From assembly GCA_021200345.1 (NCBI GenBank), contig JAJQGR010000225.1, positions 1-6,632 on the forward strand: DNA of 6,632 nt. Direction: 5' to 3'. The DNA is from Lachnospiraceae bacterium. Its GTDB lineage: Bacteria; Bacillota; Clostridia; Lachnospirales; Lachnospiraceae. Positions 6,051-6,632 of this stretch are shown one piece after another; within the stretch, counting starts at the first letter, position 1, and each line of letters starts with the position of its first letter. The notes beneath the pieces were generated by a model, which was given only the letters and a program-made list of their open reading frames with translations, was not told where the DNA came from and did not search any database. A program made the position numbers and the translations under genes.

Positions 6051-6632
6051 ATGCCAATGGAAAAAACCACAGAGTATACGAAAGCCTTGTGCTCGTATAT
6101 CAAGAGAACAAACTATGAGGATATTCCTCCGGCGGTGCTGGAGCGGGCTAAAATGATGGTCATGCAGACAATCGGTTCTGCGTTGGCGTCCAGGCCTCTG
6201 AAGCAGTGCGAGGATGTACTGGCCATGGCAAGGGAAATGAGCGGAGGTTCTCAGACGGGGGGAGCTACCCTGTGGGGAGATGGAACAAAGGTCAGCGCGG
6301 AGGCGGCCTTACTGGCTGCCGGCGCCATGTCGGATATGCTGGACTGGGAGGACTGCGCGCTGACGGGACATCCCTCTTCCGGTGTAATTCCCACTGCCGT
6401 AGTGATGTCGGAGGTGCTCAATAAAAGCGGTAAGGAGCTGCTGACGGCGGTGGTGATCGGATATGAGGTGTATATGCGCATCGCCCTGTCCGGACGGAGC
6501 AATCTGGTAGCTTTCAACATTTTTGGGTGTCTTCCGGTGTTGATGAAATTGCTGGATATGAGCGAGGAAGAGATGAATCGCTGCTTTGGAATTGGGGCGG
6601 CCTGCGCGATCATTCCCTGTAATGTCCATGAA
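6051..6632 (+). CDS. MmgE/PrpD family protein, N-terminal part; 3' end outside the window
   Basis: The frame is open from the ATG at 6051 to the window edge, giving 194 residues of a family usually about 450-480 long. The family (PF03972) includes 2-methylcitrate dehydratase PrpD, cis-aconitate decarboxylase and iminodisuccinate epimerase. Visible support is the N-terminal helical domain with IPPAVLERAKMMVMQTIGSALA (25-46 in pattern), GATLWGDGTKVSAEAALLAAGAM (71-93), LDWED (97-101), HPSSGVIPTAVVMSE (107-121) and SGKELLTAVVIGYEVYMRI (126-144). D98 and H107 fit the conserved active-site Asp and His of cis-aconitate decarboxylase. The histidine usually found just before the Asp motif (AHxxDxDD) is replaced by D95. 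GGAAGGGAG at 6033-6041 lies 9 nt before the start. The gene diverges from lysR and is its probable target. No prpB or prpC is visible, so true methylcitrate activity is unproven. Confidence 0.88.
   Translation, partial: MPMEKTTEYTKALCSYIKRTNYEDIPPAVLERAKMMVMQTIGSALASRPLKQCEDVLAMAREMSGGSQTGGATLWGDGTKVSAEAALLAAGAMSDMLDWEDCALTGHPSSGVIPTAVVMSEVLNKSGKELLTAVVIGYEVYMRIALSGRSNLVAFNIFGCLPVLMKLLDMSEEEMNRCFGIGAACAIIPCNVHE

Noticed and set aside
1..6632. tRNA, rRNA, CRISPR array, insertion sequence or riboswitch
   Set aside because: No cloverleaf, regularly spaced repeats, transposase-like frame or known riboswitch core was recognised by reading both strands.

Overview
The window looks like chromosomal DNA from a clostridial Firmicute, most likely a Lachnospiraceae-type gut anaerobe. 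The grounds are strong AGGAGG-type ribosome binding sites at most starts, coding DNA of about half G+C by eye with A/T-rich gaps, and the clostridial form of PurN (an IPSFCG motif followed by a short insertion). No taxonomic search was possible, so this placement is an inference.

Left part (1-2518, + strand): the distal end of a de novo purine biosynthesis operon. It holds the C-terminal half of purM, then complete purN and purD. These cover AIR synthesis, formyl transfer to GAR, and GAR synthesis. The two gaps are 67-68 nt and show no terminator or extra gene, so one transcript is expected. purH does not lie between purN and purD, unlike the Bacillus order. A small hairpin overlaps the purD stop codon.

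Middle and right part (2543-6632): an accessory metabolic module that meets the purine operon tail to tail across only 24 nt. On the minus strand, an opine-dehydrogenase-like NAD(P) enzyme (4794 to 3724) is followed 29 nt later by a seven-bladed beta-propeller lactonase-family protein (3694 to 2543), probably as a two-gene operon. Upstream lies a LysR-type regulator, also on the minus strand (5914 to 4976). Diverging from it on the + strand is an MmgE/PrpD-family gene (6051 onward), cut off by the window edge.

Regulatory DNA is the most distinctive part. The 181-nt gap before the opine dehydrogenase has a good sigma-A-like promoter (TTGTGA-N17-TAGAAT). Its -35 box directly abuts a long imperfect palindrome (4856-4908, 18 pairs), which is followed on the + strand by eight T residues. 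The 136-nt gap between the lysR and mmgE/prpD starts holds nested CGGCA/TGCCG inverted repeats and apparently overlapping divergent promoters. The simplest model is that the LysR protein controls both its divergent partner and the dehydrogenase-lactonase pair, in response to an unknown carboxylate or opine-like compound. The chemistry is not established. The grouping of opine dehydrogenase, propeller lactonase and MmgE/PrpD under one LysR regulator is the most unusual feature of the window.
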